Shown one piece after another: positions 1-7,137 of a stretch of DNA of 14,484 nt. Each line of letters opens with the position of its first letter. Position 1 is the stretch's first letter. This DNA is from an uncultured Amaricoccus sp. (lineage in GTDB: Bacteria; Pseudomonadota; Alphaproteobacteria; Rhodobacterales; Rhodobacteraceae). Below the pieces are notes generated by a model. It was given only the letters and a program-made list of their open reading frames with translations. It did no database searches and was not told the DNA's origin. Where the stretch lies: NCBI RefSeq assembly GCF_937858865.1, contig NZ_CALLYO010000225.1, forward strand, positions 1 through 14,484, read 5' to 3'. The translations under genes and the position numbers were made by a program.

Positions 1-961
1 GGAGGCGCTCGCGGGCGTAGGCGGCGGCGAGCTGGTAGGCGCCGGCGGCCTGGGCGAGGCCCTGCATGCCGACCTGGGCGCGGGCCTCGTTCATCATGGT
101 GAACATGGCCTTGAGCCCGGCGTTCTCCGGGCCGAGGAGCCAGCCGGTGGCGCCGTCGTAGTTCATCACGCAGGTGGCGTTGCCGTGGATGCCCATCTTC
201 TCCTCGAGCTTGCCGACGGAGAGGGCGTTGCGCTCGCCGAGCGTGCCGTCGGGGTTCGGGAGGTACTTCGGCACGATGAAGAGCGAGATGCCCTTGACGC
301 CGGCGGGAGCCTGCGGCGTGCGGGCGAGGACGAGGTGGACGATGTTCTCGGCGAGGTCGTGGTCGCCGGCGGAGATGAAGATCTTCTGGCCGGTGATGCG
401 GTGGGTGCCGTCCGACTGCGGCTCGGCGCGGGTGCGCAGGAGGCCAAGGTCGGTGCCGGCGTGGGGCTCGGTGAGGTTCATGGTGCCCGTCCACTCGCAG
501 GTGACGAGCTTCGGCAAGTAGGCGGCCTTCTGGGCGTCGGAGCCGTGGGCGTGGATGGCGGTATAGGCGCCGTGGGTGAGGCCGGAATACATGGCGAAGG
601 CCATGTTGGCGGCGGAGTGCATCTCGCCCACGGCGGCGTGCAGCACGTAAGGCAGGCCCTGGCCGCCGTAGGCCGGGTCGCAGTCGATGCTGGTCCAGCC
701 GCCCGCGCGCAGGAGCTCGAAGGCGCGGCGGAAGCCTTCGGGAGTGCGGACGGTGCCGTTCTCGAGGCGGCAGCCCTGGCGGTCGCCGGTGGCGTTCAAG
801 GGAGCGAGGACGTCGCGGGCGATCCGGCCGGCCTCGTCGAGGATGGCGGCGGTGAAGGCGCGGTCGAGGTCGGCGTAGCCTGGGAGGGGCGAGTCGTGGA
901 CGGCCAGGACGTCGTGCAGCACGAAGGCCATGTCGTCGAGGGGCGGGGTGTAGGCGGCCAT
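1..961 (-). CDS. Acyl-CoA dehydrogenase (partial, N-terminal 320 residues)
   Basis: FAD-dependent acyl-CoA dehydrogenase, which oxidises an acyl-CoA to the 2-enoyl-CoA. The reading frame is open from the ATG at 961 to the left edge, so the C-terminus is outside the window. Visible parts: an N-terminal helical segment beginning [18 protein letters not shown], an AYGGQGLP loop (97-104), the substrate/FAD strand motif [16 protein letters not shown] (158-173), [12 protein letters not shown] (191-202) and [11 protein letters not shown] (291-301), where the C-terminal helical domain begins. The N-terminus resembles the long (about 590 residue) class with an extra C-terminal domain, which includes DmdC-like methylmercaptopropionyl-CoA dehydrogenases; the exact substrate cannot be read. 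A GAGG lies about 7 bp before the ATG. The MerR gene ends 11 bp upstream on the same strand, so the two are probably cotranscribed and the regulator may control this beta-oxidation-type step. Confidence 0.93.
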   Translation of the reverse strand, partial: MAAYTPPLDDMAFVLHDVLAVHDSPLPGYADLDRAFTAAILDEAGRIARDVLAPLNATGDRQGCRLENGTVRTPEGFRRAFELLRAGGWTSIDCDPAYGGQGLPYVLHAAVGEMHSAANMAFAMYSGLTHGAYTAIHAHGSDAQKAAYLPKLVTCEWTGTMNLTEPHAGTDLGLLRTRAEPQSDGTHRITGQKIFISAGDHDLAENIVHLVLARTPQAPAGVKGISLFIVPKYLPNPDGTLGERNALSVGKLEEKMGIHGNATCVMNYDGATGWLLGPENAGLKAMFTMMNEARAQVGMQGLAQAAGAYQLAAAYARERL

Positions 962-972
962 GCGGGTCCTCG

Positions 973-1380
973 TTACTCGGCCTCGCGCTGGGCGAGGAGC
1001 GTGTCGGTCCGGGCGAGCTGGTCCTTCAGGTCGGCGATGGCGGCGTCGAGTTCGGCGCGCTGGGCCTCCATGGCGGCGAGGCGCTCGAGGGCGAGGGCGC
1101 GGGTGCGCATGATCTGCGTCGCCTGGCTGTCGCCGAGGTCGTAGAGGTCGAGCAGCTGGCGGATATCCTCGAGCGAGAAGCCGAAGCGCTTGCCCTGCAG
1201 GATGAGCTTCAGCCGGGCGCGGCAGCGGCGGGTGAAGAGGCGCCGCGTGCCGGTGCGGAGCGGGGCGACGAGCTCCTTCGCCTCGTAGAAGCGCAGGGTG
1301 CGCGGCGTGACCCCGAAGGTCTCGCACATCTGCCCGATCGTCATGAGGTCGTCGGTCGCGAGGGATTCCGTCTGCGCCAT
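973..1380 (-). CDS. MerR-family transcriptional regulator
   Basis: A 135-residue DNA-binding regulator. The MerR winged helix occupies roughly residues 13-52: [21 protein letters not shown], then the wing [11 protein letters not shown]. It is followed by a helix-rich region ([19 protein letters not shown], 66-84) and a long dimerisation coiled coil (about 93-130). It lacks the clustered C-terminal cysteines of metal-sensing MerR proteins. The neighbouring acyl-CoA dehydrogenase instead suggests a fatty-acid or branched-chain catabolism regulator of the LiuR kind (inference). I chose the ATG at 1380; an in-frame ATG at 1395 would add MVRGT, and neither has a strong ribosome site. The same frame stays open far upstream only because it shadows pgeF. 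Dyads at 1430-1460 lie 50-80 bp upstream and are the likely autoregulatory operator. Confidence 0.9.
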   Translation of the reverse strand: MAQTESLATDDLMTIGQMCETFGVTPRTLRFYEAKELVAPLRTGTRRLFTRRCRARLKLILQGKRFGFSLEDIRQLLDLYDLGDSQATQIMRTRALALERLAAMEAQRAELDAAIADLKDQLARTDTLLAQREAE

Positions 1381-1429
1381 CGTGCCCCGGACCATGCCCG
1401 GCGCCGCGGGATTCGCGCAAGGCGAAAAG

Positions 1430-1460
1430 TTGACGTTTGCGTAAGGTTGACGCGACGTCA
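1430..1460 (-). promoter_or_regulatory. Two adjacent dyads, candidate MerR operator
   Basis: Site 1 (1430-1445) reads TTGACGTTTGCGTAAG on the plus strand, an imperfect inverted repeat (TGACG facing CGTAA, 4 of 5 positions matching). Site 2 (1448-1460) is TGACG-CGA-CGTCA, a perfect 5-bp dyad with a 3-bp centre. Both share the T(G/T)ACG half-site. Site 1 resembles, as I recall it, the 16-bp LiuR-type motif TTGACGTNNACGTCAA. They lie between pgeF and the merR start, in the only gap where a merR-acyl-CoA dehydrogenase promoter could be. No convincing -35/-10 pair could be assigned. Confidence 0.5.
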
Positions 1461-1523
1461 CCGCCTGCGCCCGCGGGCGGGACTGCCCTGCGGGGTGAGT
1501 GTCCCGGCCAAGGCGACGGGCGG

Positions 1524-2288
1524 TCAGGGGCGGATGGCCGAGATGAGGCGGCCGTAGTCGGGCTCGCCGGCGTGGGTGGCGCGGCGGTAGGAGAAGAAGC
1601 GCTCGGGGTCGGAATAGGTGCAGGCGCCGATCCATTCCGCGTCGGCGACCCCGGCGGCACGCAGGCGGCCGAGAACGAAGCCGGGCAGGTCGAAGAGGAG
1701 GCGGTCGCCGCTGCCGGGGACGAAGTAGCGTTCGGAGCCGTCCTCCTCGGCGAGGAAGCGGTCGAGGAACTCGGGGCCGACCTCGTAGGCGCGCTGGCTG
1801 ATCGTCGGGCCGACGGCGGCGCGGATCGCCGCGCGGCGGGCGCCGAGCCGCTCCATCGCGGCGAGGGTCGCTTCGATGACGCCGTCGGCGGCGCCGCGCC
1901 AGCCGGCATGGGCGGCGCCGGCCACCCGGGCCTCCGGGTCGTGCAGCAGGACCGGGGCGCAGTCGGCGGTCAGCACGCTGATGGCGACGGAGGGATCGGC
2001 GGTGACGGCGGCGTCGGCGCGCGGCCGCTCGCTGCCGGGCCAGCCCGCGGGGCCGGCGACGGCGACCTCGGTGCCGTGCACCTGGTGCAGCGAGAGGAGC
2101 CGCGCCGGGGCGACGCCGAGCGCCTCGGCGACGCGGGCGCGGTTGAGCGCCACCGCCTCGCGCTGGTCGGCGGAGCCGGGGCCGCAGTTGAGGCCGGCGT
2201 AGATGCCGGAGGAGGCGCCGCCGCGGCGGGTGAAGAAGCCGTGCCGGGCGCCGGCGAGAAGCGGGGAGGTCAGAATTTCCAGCGTCAT
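1524..2288 (-). CDS. pgeF: Laccase-domain protein PgeF (YfiH family)
   Basis: A 254-residue member of the YfiH/YlmD/FAMIN family. E. coli PgeF is a peptidoglycan editing factor that keeps L-serine out of the stem peptide; other members are reported to act as purine nucleoside phosphorylase/deaminase, so the biochemical role here is not settled. The metal-site residues are present: HQVHGTEV (H68 and H71), TADCAPVLL (C110) and AAHAGWRG (H127). The family N-terminus [21 protein letters not shown] (16-36) is also clear. Length is normal. The ATG overlaps the stop of the upstream methyltransferase (ATGA, 2285-2288), so translation is probably coupled. It is the last gene of the lgt operon. Confidence 0.95.
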   Translation of the reverse strand: MTLEILTSPLLAGARHGFFTRRGGASSGIYAGLNCGPGSADQREAVALNRARVAEALGVAPARLLSLHQVHGTEVAVAGPAGWPGSERPRADAAVTADPSVAISVLTADCAPVLLHDPEARVAGAAHAGWRGAADGVIEATLAAMERLGARRAAIRAAVGPTISQRAYEVGPEFLDRFLAEEDGSERYFVPGSGDRLLFDLPGFVLGRLRAAGVADAEWIGACTYSDPERFFSYRRATHAGEPDYGRLISAIRP

Positions 2289-3316
2289 CCATCAAATCCA
2301 GGCGGGGCCGGCGCCCCTGCGGGGAGGAGCGCCAGCGCCTGGAAGAGCGTTCCCATTTCGTCCGGGTGGGTCAAGCGGCGATGCGCGGCGGCGATCTGCG
2401 CCCGGGTCTCGGGCGGCCGCCCCCGCGCCAGGGCCTGCGCGCGGGTGGTGATGCCGAGCCGTTCGAGGAAGGGCCCCTGGCCGACCGGGCCGAAGGCGCG
2501 GGCGGGGCGGCCGGCCTCGGCCAGGGCGCGGAAGCGGACGTGGGCGGTGAGGTCGGCCTCGCCCGGCGCGGCCAGCGGGTCGGCGAAGGCGTGGCCGGCG
2601 ACGGCCTGCAGCGTGTCGCCGTGGCCGTCCCAGGCGCCGTAGTCGACGACGAGCGCCGCGCCGCCCCCCAGGGCGATGCGGGCGCCGAGGTGGGCCGCGA
2701 TCGCCTCGGACTGCGGGGAGGTCTCGGCGATGGCGCCGTCGGGAAGGTGCGGGAAGCGGGCGTCAAGGCCGGCGTCGGGGCGGGGGGCGCCCCAGAGGAA
2801 GCCGTCGGGCCCGACCAGGCGCTCGCGCCAGAGGCTCTCGGTGCGCTGGAACTGGCGGATGGGCAGGGCGTCGAAGAATTCGTTGGCGACGAGGAAGAGC
2901 GGCCCTCCGGGCAGGTCCTCGAGGCGGGCGGCGGAGCGGGCGCCGGGGAGGAGGGCGCGCTGCGCCGCGCCGAGCGTCGGGCTTCGCTCGACGAGCCAGA
3001 GCCGGGCCGCCTCGGTGAAGCCGGGCTGGACCGCGGCGGCGCGCAGGGCGTCGCGCATGAGCGTGCCGCGGCCGGGGCCGAGCTCGGCGAGGAGGAAGGG
3101 GCCGCCGCCCTGATTGACCCAGGCCTGCGCCAGCCAGAGGCCGAGGAGCTCGCCGAACATCTGGCTGATCTCGGGGGCGGTGGTGAAGTCGCCGCCGGCG
3201 CCGAGCGGATCGCGGGTGGCGTAGTAGCGATCGTTGCAGGCGGCCATCCAGGCGTCGAGCCGCAGCGGGCCCCGGGCCTCGATGCGGGTGCGGAGCGCGG
3301 CGGCGAAGCCCGTCAC
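2285..3316 (-). CDS. NDUFAF7/MidA-type SAM-dependent methyltransferase
   Basis: A 343-residue class I methyltransferase of the DUF185/NDUFAF7 family. Mitochondrial NDUFAF7 methylates an arginine of the complex I subunit NDUFS2; a similar role in bacteria is inference. Hallmarks: [21 protein letters not shown] (36-56), the SAM-binding loop [14 protein letters not shown] (76-89), and [13 protein letters not shown] in the middle. The start codon is GTG at 3316, because the plus strand reads cac at 3314-3316, and it overlaps the lgt stop as GTGA. The downstream junction with pgeF is ATGA. The three genes are therefore packed as one translationally coupled unit. Confidence 0.94.
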   Translation of the reverse strand: MTGFAAALRTRIEARGPLRLDAWMAACNDRYYATRDPLGAGGDFTTAPEISQMFGELLGLWLAQAWVNQGGGPFLLAELGPGRGTLMRDALRAAAVQPGFTEAARLWLVERSPTLGAAQRALLPGARSAARLEDLPGGPLFLVANEFFDALPIRQFQRTESLWRERLVGPDGFLWGAPRPDAGLDARFPHLPDGAIAETSPQSEAIAAHLGARIALGGGAALVVDYGAWDGHGDTLQAVAGHAFADPLAAPGEADLTAHVRFRALAEAGRPARAFGPVGQGPFLERLGITTRAQALARGRPPETRAQIAAAHRRLTHPDEMGTLFQALALLPAGAPAPPGFDG

Positions 3317-4182
3317 GCGTGCCGGCGGGAGCGGAGGAGGAGGATGGCGCCGGCCGCGAGCATCGGCAGCGAGAGGAGCTGGCCCATGGTGAGGCCGAGG
3401 AGGAGGTGGCCGTGCGGATTGTCCGGGGTGACGAACTGGGCGTCGGCCTGGCGGAAGGCTTCGAGCGCGATGCGGGAGAGGGAATAGCCGATCAGGAAGA
3501 GGCCGAAGACGCGGCCGGGGCGGGCCAGCGCGCCGGCGCGGATGGCGAGCGCGAGCAGGAGGAAGAGGGCGAGGCCCTCGAGGCCGGCCTCGTAGATCTG
3601 CGAGGGGTGGCGGGCGCAGGGAACGGGCCAGCCGGGCGGGCAGGCCTGGGCGGCCTCGCCGGGGAAGACGACGGCCCAGGGGGCGGTCGAGGGGCGGCCC
3701 CAGAGCTCGGCGTTGATGAAGTTGGCGATGCGGCCGAAGAAGAGGCCGATGGGCGCCGCGGCCGCGACGGCGTCACCGACGGAGAGGATGGGGAGACCGT
3801 TTCGGAGCGAGAAGCCTATGACGCCGGCGACGACGCCGAGGAAGCCGCCGTGGAAGGACATGCCGCCGCGCCAGACGGCGAGGATCTCGGCCGGGTTCTG
3901 GGCGAAGAAGGCGGGCTGGTAGAAGAGGACGTAGCCGAGGCGGCCGCCGAGGATGACGCCGAGGATCATCCAGGTGAGGAGGTCGTCGGACTGCTCCGGG
4001 CGCATCGGCGCCGTGCCGCCCCAGAGCGCCGGGCGGCGGCAGAGGAAGGCGACGTAGCGCCAGCCGATGAGGAGCCCGGCGATATAGGCGAGCGCGTACC
4101 AGCGGATGGCGAGCTCGATGCCGCCGAGGCGGAGCGAGAAGAGGACCGGGTCGATCTCGGGGAAGGGCAGGACGAGGGGCAT
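3313..4182 (-). CDS. lgt: Prolipoprotein diacylglyceryl transferase
   Basis: Inner-membrane enzyme that moves diacylglycerol from phosphatidylglycerol to the lipobox cysteine of prolipoproteins, the first step of lipoprotein maturation. The protein has 289 residues and several hydrophobic spans. Diagnostic residues: the periplasmic FHGGFLG block (H111), the Lgt signature [16 protein letters not shown] (150-165, containing R151 and N154), RHPSQIYEA (191-199) and [10 protein letters not shown] (236-245, R244). The ATG at 4182 has a GAGG about 8 bp upstream. It is first in the lgt-methyltransferase-pgeF operon and divergent from the aldo/keto reductase; the promoter should lie in the 95-bp gap 4183-4277, where I could not fix -35/-10 boxes. 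Confidence 0.98.
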   Translation of the reverse strand: MPLVLPFPEIDPVLFSLRLGGIELAIRWYALAYIAGLLIGWRYVAFLCRRPALWGGTAPMRPEQSDDLLTWMILGVILGGRLGYVLFYQPAFFAQNPAEILAVWRGGMSFHGGFLGVVAGVIGFSLRNGLPILSVGDAVAAAAPIGLFFGRIANFINAELWGRPSTAPWAVVFPGEAAQACPPGWPVPCARHPSQIYEAGLEGLALFLLLALAIRAGALARPGRVFGLFLIGYSLSRIALEAFRQADAQFVTPDNPHGHLLLGLTMGQLLSLPMLAAGAILLLRSRRHA

Positions 4183-4277
4183 GAGGCGCCCTCAATCGGA
4201 GGCGCCGGCGGCCCTGTCAAGCGTTGAACCACTGCCGTGCCTGTGCTGAAACGGGGCGCGTCTCAGGGAGGGCGGTG

Positions 4278-5315
4278 ATGGAATACAGGTATCTCGGGCG
4301 GTCGGGGCTCCGGGTCTCGGCGATGACCATGGGGACGATGACCTTCGCGACCGGGGCGGGCTTCCAGGGCGTGGGCGCGGTCGGGCCGGCGGTGGCGCGC
4401 GAGCAGATCGCCTTCTGCCTCGACCGGGGGGTGAACCTCATCGACACCGCCAACGCCTATTCGCGCGGCGAATCCGAGACGATCATCGGCGAGGCGCTGG
4501 GCGGCAAGCGGCCGAACGACGTGCTCCTCTCCTCGAAGGTGCGCTTCCGCATGGACGAGGGGGCGAACGGCGAGGGGCTGTCGCGGCACCATATCATGCG
4601 GCAGGTCGAGGCGAGCCTGGGGCGGCTCCGGACCGACGTGATCGACATCCTCTACCTGCACGAGTGGGACGGATCGACGCCGCTCGAGGAGACGCTCGGG
4701 GCGCTGCACACGCTGGTCGAGCAGGGGAAGGTAAGGTATGCCGGCGCCTCGAACTATTCGGCCTGGCACCTGATGAAGGCGCTCGCCGTCGGCGAGGCGC
4801 GTGGGTTCCCGCGGCTCGTGACGCAGCAGATCCACTATACGCTCGAGGCGCGGGAGGCGGAGTACGAGCTGGTGCCGATCGCGGTCGCCGAGGGGGTCGG
4901 CATCCTGGTCTGGAGCCCGCTCGCCGGCGGGCTGCTCTCGGGCAAGTACGGGCCGGAGGCGCCCTCGGCGCGGCAGCTCGGCGGGCGGCACGAGCCGCCG
5001 ATCCGCGACACCGCGCGGCTCTGGCGCATCGTCGAGGTGCTGAAGGAGGTCGCCGCGGCGCACGGGGTCTCGGGGGCGCAGGTGGCGCTCGCCTGGCTGC
5101 TGGGGCGGCCGGGGGTCGCGTCGCTGGTGATCGGCGGGCGGACGGAGGCGCAGTTCGGCGACTGCATCGCGGCGGCCGATCTGCTGCTCACGCCCGAGGA
5201 GCGGGCGCGGCTCGACGCGGTCAGCGCGCCGCCGTCGATCTATCCCTACTGGCACCAGAACCGCAGCGCGGCGGAGCGGTTCGGCCCGGCGGATTTCCGC
5301 GCCGAGGAGAAATAG
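4278..5315 (+). CDS. Aldo/keto reductase
   Basis: A 345-residue NAD(P)H-dependent (beta/alpha)8 oxidoreductase acting on carbonyl compounds; the substrate is unknown. The catalytic tetrad is visible: D56 and Y61 in NLIDTANAYSRGESE, K87 in LLSSKV, and H128 in YLHEWD. The C-terminal cofactor region includes QVALAWLLGRPGVASLVIGGRTEAQ. The start is placed at the ATG at 4278, which has AGGGAGGG at 4265-4272 just upstream and begins with the family N-terminus MEYRYLGRSGLRVS; an upstream in-frame start at 4224 would add 18 unrelated residues. It lies divergent from lgt and upstream of ubiK. A strong hairpin follows it, so cotranscription with ubiK is uncertain. Confidence 0.95.
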   Translation: MEYRYLGRSGLRVSAMTMGTMTFATGAGFQGVGAVGPAVAREQIAFCLDRGVNLIDTANAYSRGESETIIGEALGGKRPNDVLLSSKVRFRMDEGANGEGLSRHHIMRQVEASLGRLRTDVIDILYLHEWDGSTPLEETLGALHTLVEQGKVRYAGASNYSAWHLMKALAVGEARGFPRLVTQQIHYTLEAREAEYELVPIAVAEGVGILVWSPLAGGLLSGKYGPEAPSARQLGGRHEPPIRDTARLWRIVEVLKEVAAAHGVSGAQVALAWLLGRPGVASLVIGGRTEAQFGDCIAAADLLLTPEERARLDAVSAPPSIYPYWHQNRSAAERFGPADFRAEEK

Positions 5316-5323
5316 CCCCCGGC

Positions 5324-5361
5324 CGCCCGCCGGCTGTGGCCCTTGGCAAGCCGGGCGGGCG
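5324..5361 (+). terminator. Hairpin between aldo/keto reductase gene and ubiK
   Basis: CGCCCGCCGGCT (5324-5335) pairs with AGCCGGGCGGGCG (5349-5361), leaving one bulged base and a 13-nt loop. It begins 8 bp after the aldo/keto reductase stop. No U-tract follows, so it could be a weak terminator, an mRNA 3'-end stabiliser or an attenuator for ubiK. Confidence 0.45.
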
Positions 5362-5400
5362 TCGCCATATGCCCGGGGAACAGCCGAAGGAAACGCCCGA

Positions 5401-5646
5401 ATGCAGACGAAAAACAAGGTCTTCGACGACTTTGCCCAGCTCATGTCGAACGCGCTGGGGGTGGCGCAGGGGGCGAAGGTCGAGGCGGAGACGGCGCTGA
5501 AGGCCCGGCTCGACCGCTGGCTCGCCGACCGCAACTTCGTGACCCGCGAGGAGTTCGACGCCGTGCGCGCCATGGCCGAGAAGGCGCGCGAGGAGAACGA
5601 GGCGCTGAAGGCGCGCCTCGAGACGCTGGAGAAGGCGAAGGGCTGA
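5401..5646 (+). CDS. ubiK: UbiK-family (BMFP) ubiquinone accessory factor
   Basis: A small 81-residue protein of the BMFP/YqiC family. UbiK binds UbiJ and supports the soluble ubiquinone-biosynthesis complex under aerobic conditions. The sequence has the expected layout: an N-terminal amphipathic helix (KVFDDFAQLMSNALGVAQGAK), a RLDRWLADRNFVTREEFDAV block (about 36-56), and a C-terminal coiled coil rich in Ala/Glu/Lys (about 55-80). The length fits the family. An AAGGAA lies about 10 bp before the ATG. It converges with the toxin-antitoxin pair, whose last gene ends 17 bp away. Confidence 0.9.
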   Translation: MQTKNKVFDDFAQLMSNALGVAQGAKVEAETALKARLDRWLADRNFVTREEFDAVRAMAEKAREENEALKARLETLEKAKG

Positions 5647-5663
5647 CGGGCCCGACGAGCCTG

Positions 5664-5966
5664 CTAGCCGCTTCTAGCGACGCGCGCGACGAAGGCCGGG
5701 TCGGCTTCTATCGCCTTGAGCAGCAGTCGCGCTGCCGGGTCCGGCGACCGGCGTCCCTGTTCCCAGTTGTTCATGGTCGCGGCGGCGATGCCGAACATCG
5801 CCTCGAACTCCCTCGTCGACTTCGCCGCCTTCCTGCGGATCGCCTTGATCCGCGCCGGGGCCAGCGGGGCCACGTTGACGACTTCGAGCGCCGTCTCGCC
5901 ACGCTTCCAGGCCAGGACTTCCCGGAGTCCCTCGGCGATGCCGTCGCCGAGGCTCTTGTCACCCAT
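5664..5966 (-). CDS. higA: HigA-type helix-turn-helix antitoxin
   Basis: A 100-residue Cro/C1-type DNA-binding protein, the antitoxin partner of the RelE-like toxin upstream. The HTH spans roughly residues 38-76: ARIKAIRRKAAKSTREFEAMFGIAAATMNNWEQGRRSPD, with WEQGRRSP the usual antitoxin recognition-helix tail. It should bind and neutralise the toxin and repress the operon. The start ATG at 5966 overlaps the toxin gene by 8 bases, and a GGAGGAG lies inside the toxin 3' end. Toxin-first order is typical of higBA. The pair looks less extremely GC-rich than its neighbours, consistent with transfer. Its operator is probably the double palindrome at 6294-6342. Confidence 0.88.
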   Translation of the reverse strand: MGDKSLGDGIAEGLREVLAWKRGETALEVVNVAPLAPARIKAIRRKAAKSTREFEAMFGIAAATMNNWEQGRRSPDPAARLLLKAIEADPAFVARVARSG

Positions 5967-6282
5967 TCCTGATCTCCTCCATCAACTGCTTCAGCATCTT
6001 CTTCTGCGCGATCGTCATGTCTTCCCGGTCGGCCTTGGCATAGGCGAAGACGAGGGCCGCGGCATCGTCCGCCAGCATCAGGAAATAGACGGCGCGGCCG
6101 CCGCCGCGCTTGCCGCGACCCCCGAAGGCGAAGCGGAGCTTGCGCAAGCCGTCCAGCCCGGGGATCACGTCCCCCGCCAGCGGATTCGCGGCTATCGTCG
6201 CCCGGATCTCCGCGTCCTCGGCAGGGGTGACGCCCATCTTCCTGAGGGCTCGAGCGTAGGTTCGGGTTACGACGATCTCCAC
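5959..6282 (-). CDS. higB: RelE/HigB-superfamily toxin
   Basis: A toxin of 107 residues from a GTG start at 6282; family members are ribosome-dependent mRNA interferases. Visible blocks: VEIVVTRTYARALRKMG, an AEDAEIRATIAANPLAGDVIPG segment (21-42), the strongly basic LRKLRFAFGGRGKRGGGRAVYF (46-67) and a C-terminal YAKADREDMTIAQKKML (81-97) helix. These match the HigB2/PF06296-like subgroup paired with HTH antitoxins. A longer version starting from TTG at 6318 is open but would run through the likely promoter and operator and lacks family similarity in its first 12 residues, so I prefer GTG. The transcript may be leaderless. It overlaps the antitoxin gene by 8 bases. Confidence 0.85.
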   Translation of the reverse strand: MEIVVTRTYARALRKMGVTPAEDAEIRATIAANPLAGDVIPGLDGLRKLRFAFGGRGKRGGGRAVYFLMLADDAAALVFAYAKADREDMTIAQKKMLKQLMEEIRNG

Positions 6283-6288
6283 TCGCGC

Positions 6289-6318
6289 ATAATTACGCCA
6301 TTGGCGCAGTATGCGCAA
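6289..6318 (-). promoter_or_regulatory. Candidate higBA promoter
   Basis: On the minus strand, TTGCGC (6318-6313) is followed after 18 bp by AATTAT (6294-6289); each matches 4 of 6 consensus positions. A start about 7 nt after the -10 would fall on or next to the toxin GTG at 6282, predicting a leaderless mRNA. One of the two palindromic operators lies between the -35 and -10, a position suited to autorepression. Confidence 0.5.
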
Positions 6319-6342
6319 GCGGAAAGCTGCGCCAATGGCGTA
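6294..6342. repeat. Perfect 16-bp inverted repeat with nested palindromes (higBA operator)
   Basis: TACGCCATTGGCGCAG (6294-6309) and its exact reverse complement (6327-6342) are separated by 17 bp. Each arm contains its own dyad, CGCCA-W-TGGCG (6296-6306 and 6330-6340), with dyad centres 34 bp apart. The block sits directly upstream of higB over the predicted promoter. Two equal dyads are what a dimeric HTH antitoxin would bind; the outer repeat could also fold as a long hairpin. Confidence 0.75.
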
Positions 6343-6408
6343 GTTCCGGTCGCTCGGGCCGTCGACTCTGCCTGTGGACCGCAGCTCCGAATCCCCGGCG
6401 CGAAAGAG

Positions 6409-6424
6409 TTGACGGACCGTTAAC
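6409..6424 (+). promoter_or_regulatory. CtrA-like site TTGA-N7-TTAAC (first)
   Basis: TTGA CGGACCG TTAAC differs from the CtrA consensus TTAA-N7-TTAAC at one position. It is the core of a 23-bp near-palindrome (6405-6427, 10 of 11 arm positions paired around the base at 6416), so another dimeric regulator is an alternative reader. Confidence 0.35.
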
Positions 6425-6519
6425 TCTGACGCGGAAATCTTCGCCGGTTCATGCGATATTTGCCTTTACAGGCATCCTCGGTTCGCCCACCATATGTGGT
6501 AGGTTGGCGGCGCCTGCCG

Positions 6520-6535
6520 TTGATCTGTTGTTAAC
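6520..6535 (+). promoter_or_regulatory. CtrA-like site TTGA-N7-TTAAC (second)
   Basis: TTGA TCTGTTG TTAAC has the same architecture and the same single deviation from TTAA-N7-TTAAC as the site at 6409. It ends 59 bp before the YbjN start, a plausible position for control of the plus-strand cluster. Confidence 0.35.
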
Positions 6536-6594
6536 CTCAACGCCCCCGCGGGGGGTGATGCCCCGGCGGGTGGCCAGAATGAGAGGCACCGGGC

Positions 6595-7098
6595 ATGGGC
6601 ATTGTCGAGCGCGATTTCGACTGCGAGGAGCTCCACCCCATCGACATCGTCGAGACCCTGGCCGAGGAGCGGTCCTGGGACTTCGACCGGATCGCCGACG
6701 ACCAGATCGCCATGGCGATCGAGGGCAGCTGGCGGACCTATTCGGTGACGCTCGCCTGGTCCGCCCGTGACGAGACGCTGCGCCTGATCTGCGCCTTCGA
6801 CATGGCGCCGCCGGCGAAACGGGTGGCGGCGCTGCACAAGGTCATGGGGCTCGCCAACGACAGGTGCTGGACCGGCGCCTTCGTGCTCTGGCGCGAGCAG
6901 AAGCTCGTCGGCTACCGCTACGGGCTGAACCTCGCCGGCGGGGCGCAGGCGAGCTCGGCGCAGATCAACGACATGGTGCGCGCGGCGGTCACCGCCTGCG
7001 AGCGCTTCTATCCAGCCTTCCAGATGGTCGCCTGGGGCGGCGAGACGCCCGAGAAGGCGCTTGGCATCGCCATGTCCGAGGCCTACGGTCGGGCCTGA
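6595..7098 (+). CDS. YbjN domain-containing protein
   Basis: A 167-residue protein with the YbjN fold, which is related to type III secretion chaperone-like domains; its role in alphaproteobacteria is not established. Recognisable stretches are HPIDIVETLAEERSWDFDRIADDQIAMAIEGSWRTYSVTLAW (14-55), LRLICAFDM (62-70) and LVGYRYGLNL. There is no signal peptide and no membrane span, so it should be cytoplasmic. It ends 39 bp before the proC start. From memory this YbjN-proC pairing recurs in Rhodobacterales, which supports the call. It heads the plus-strand cluster and has the two CtrA-like sites upstream. Confidence 0.88.
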   Translation: MGIVERDFDCEELHPIDIVETLAEERSWDFDRIADDQIAMAIEGSWRTYSVTLAWSARDETLRLICAFDMAPPAKRVAALHKVMGLANDRCWTGAFVLWREQKLVGYRYGLNLAGGAQASSAQINDMVRAAVTACERFYPAFQMVAWGGETPEKALGIAMSEAYGRA

Positions 7099-7137
7099 AG
7101 ACGGCGGCCCCCTTTCCGGCCGCCGGGAAGGGGGCGC

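Larger units (their letters stand above)
6343..6594. other. Divergent intergenic region between higB and the YbjN gene
   Basis: No gene is visible in this stretch, the non-operator part of the 312-bp gap 6283-6594. It holds a 23-bp near-palindrome (6405-6427), two TTGA-N7-TTAAC sites (6409-6424 and 6520-6535), a short TGCC-TTTACA-GGCA dyad (6461-6474) and a perfect GC palindrome CCCCCGCGGGGG (6543-6554) in the probable YbjN leader. A GAGAGGC a few bases before the ATG at 6595 may be the ribosome site. Confidence 0.6.

Noticed and set aside
1460..1523. Terminator after pgeF at the CGCCCGCGGGCG palindrome (1468-1479)
   Set aside because: The palindrome has no loop and no U-tract on the minus strand, and the neighbouring GC-rich sequence gives several competing weak pairings.
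4263..5573. A 436-codon minus-strand open frame opposite the aldo/keto reductase gene and ubiK
   Set aside because: Low-complexity Arg/Pro-rich translation antisense to two clear genes.
6345..6402. tRNA-like fragment (CTGTGGA loop, then TCCGAATCCCCGG) near the toxin-antitoxin pair, as a possible attachment site
   Set aside because: The anticodon stem does not pair over five bases, and no acceptor stem or D-arm can be built.
6541..6580. GC-rich palindromes in the YbjN leader as a riboswitch
   Set aside because: Only a simple G/C palindrome and short pairings are visible, with no conserved aptamer features that I can identify.
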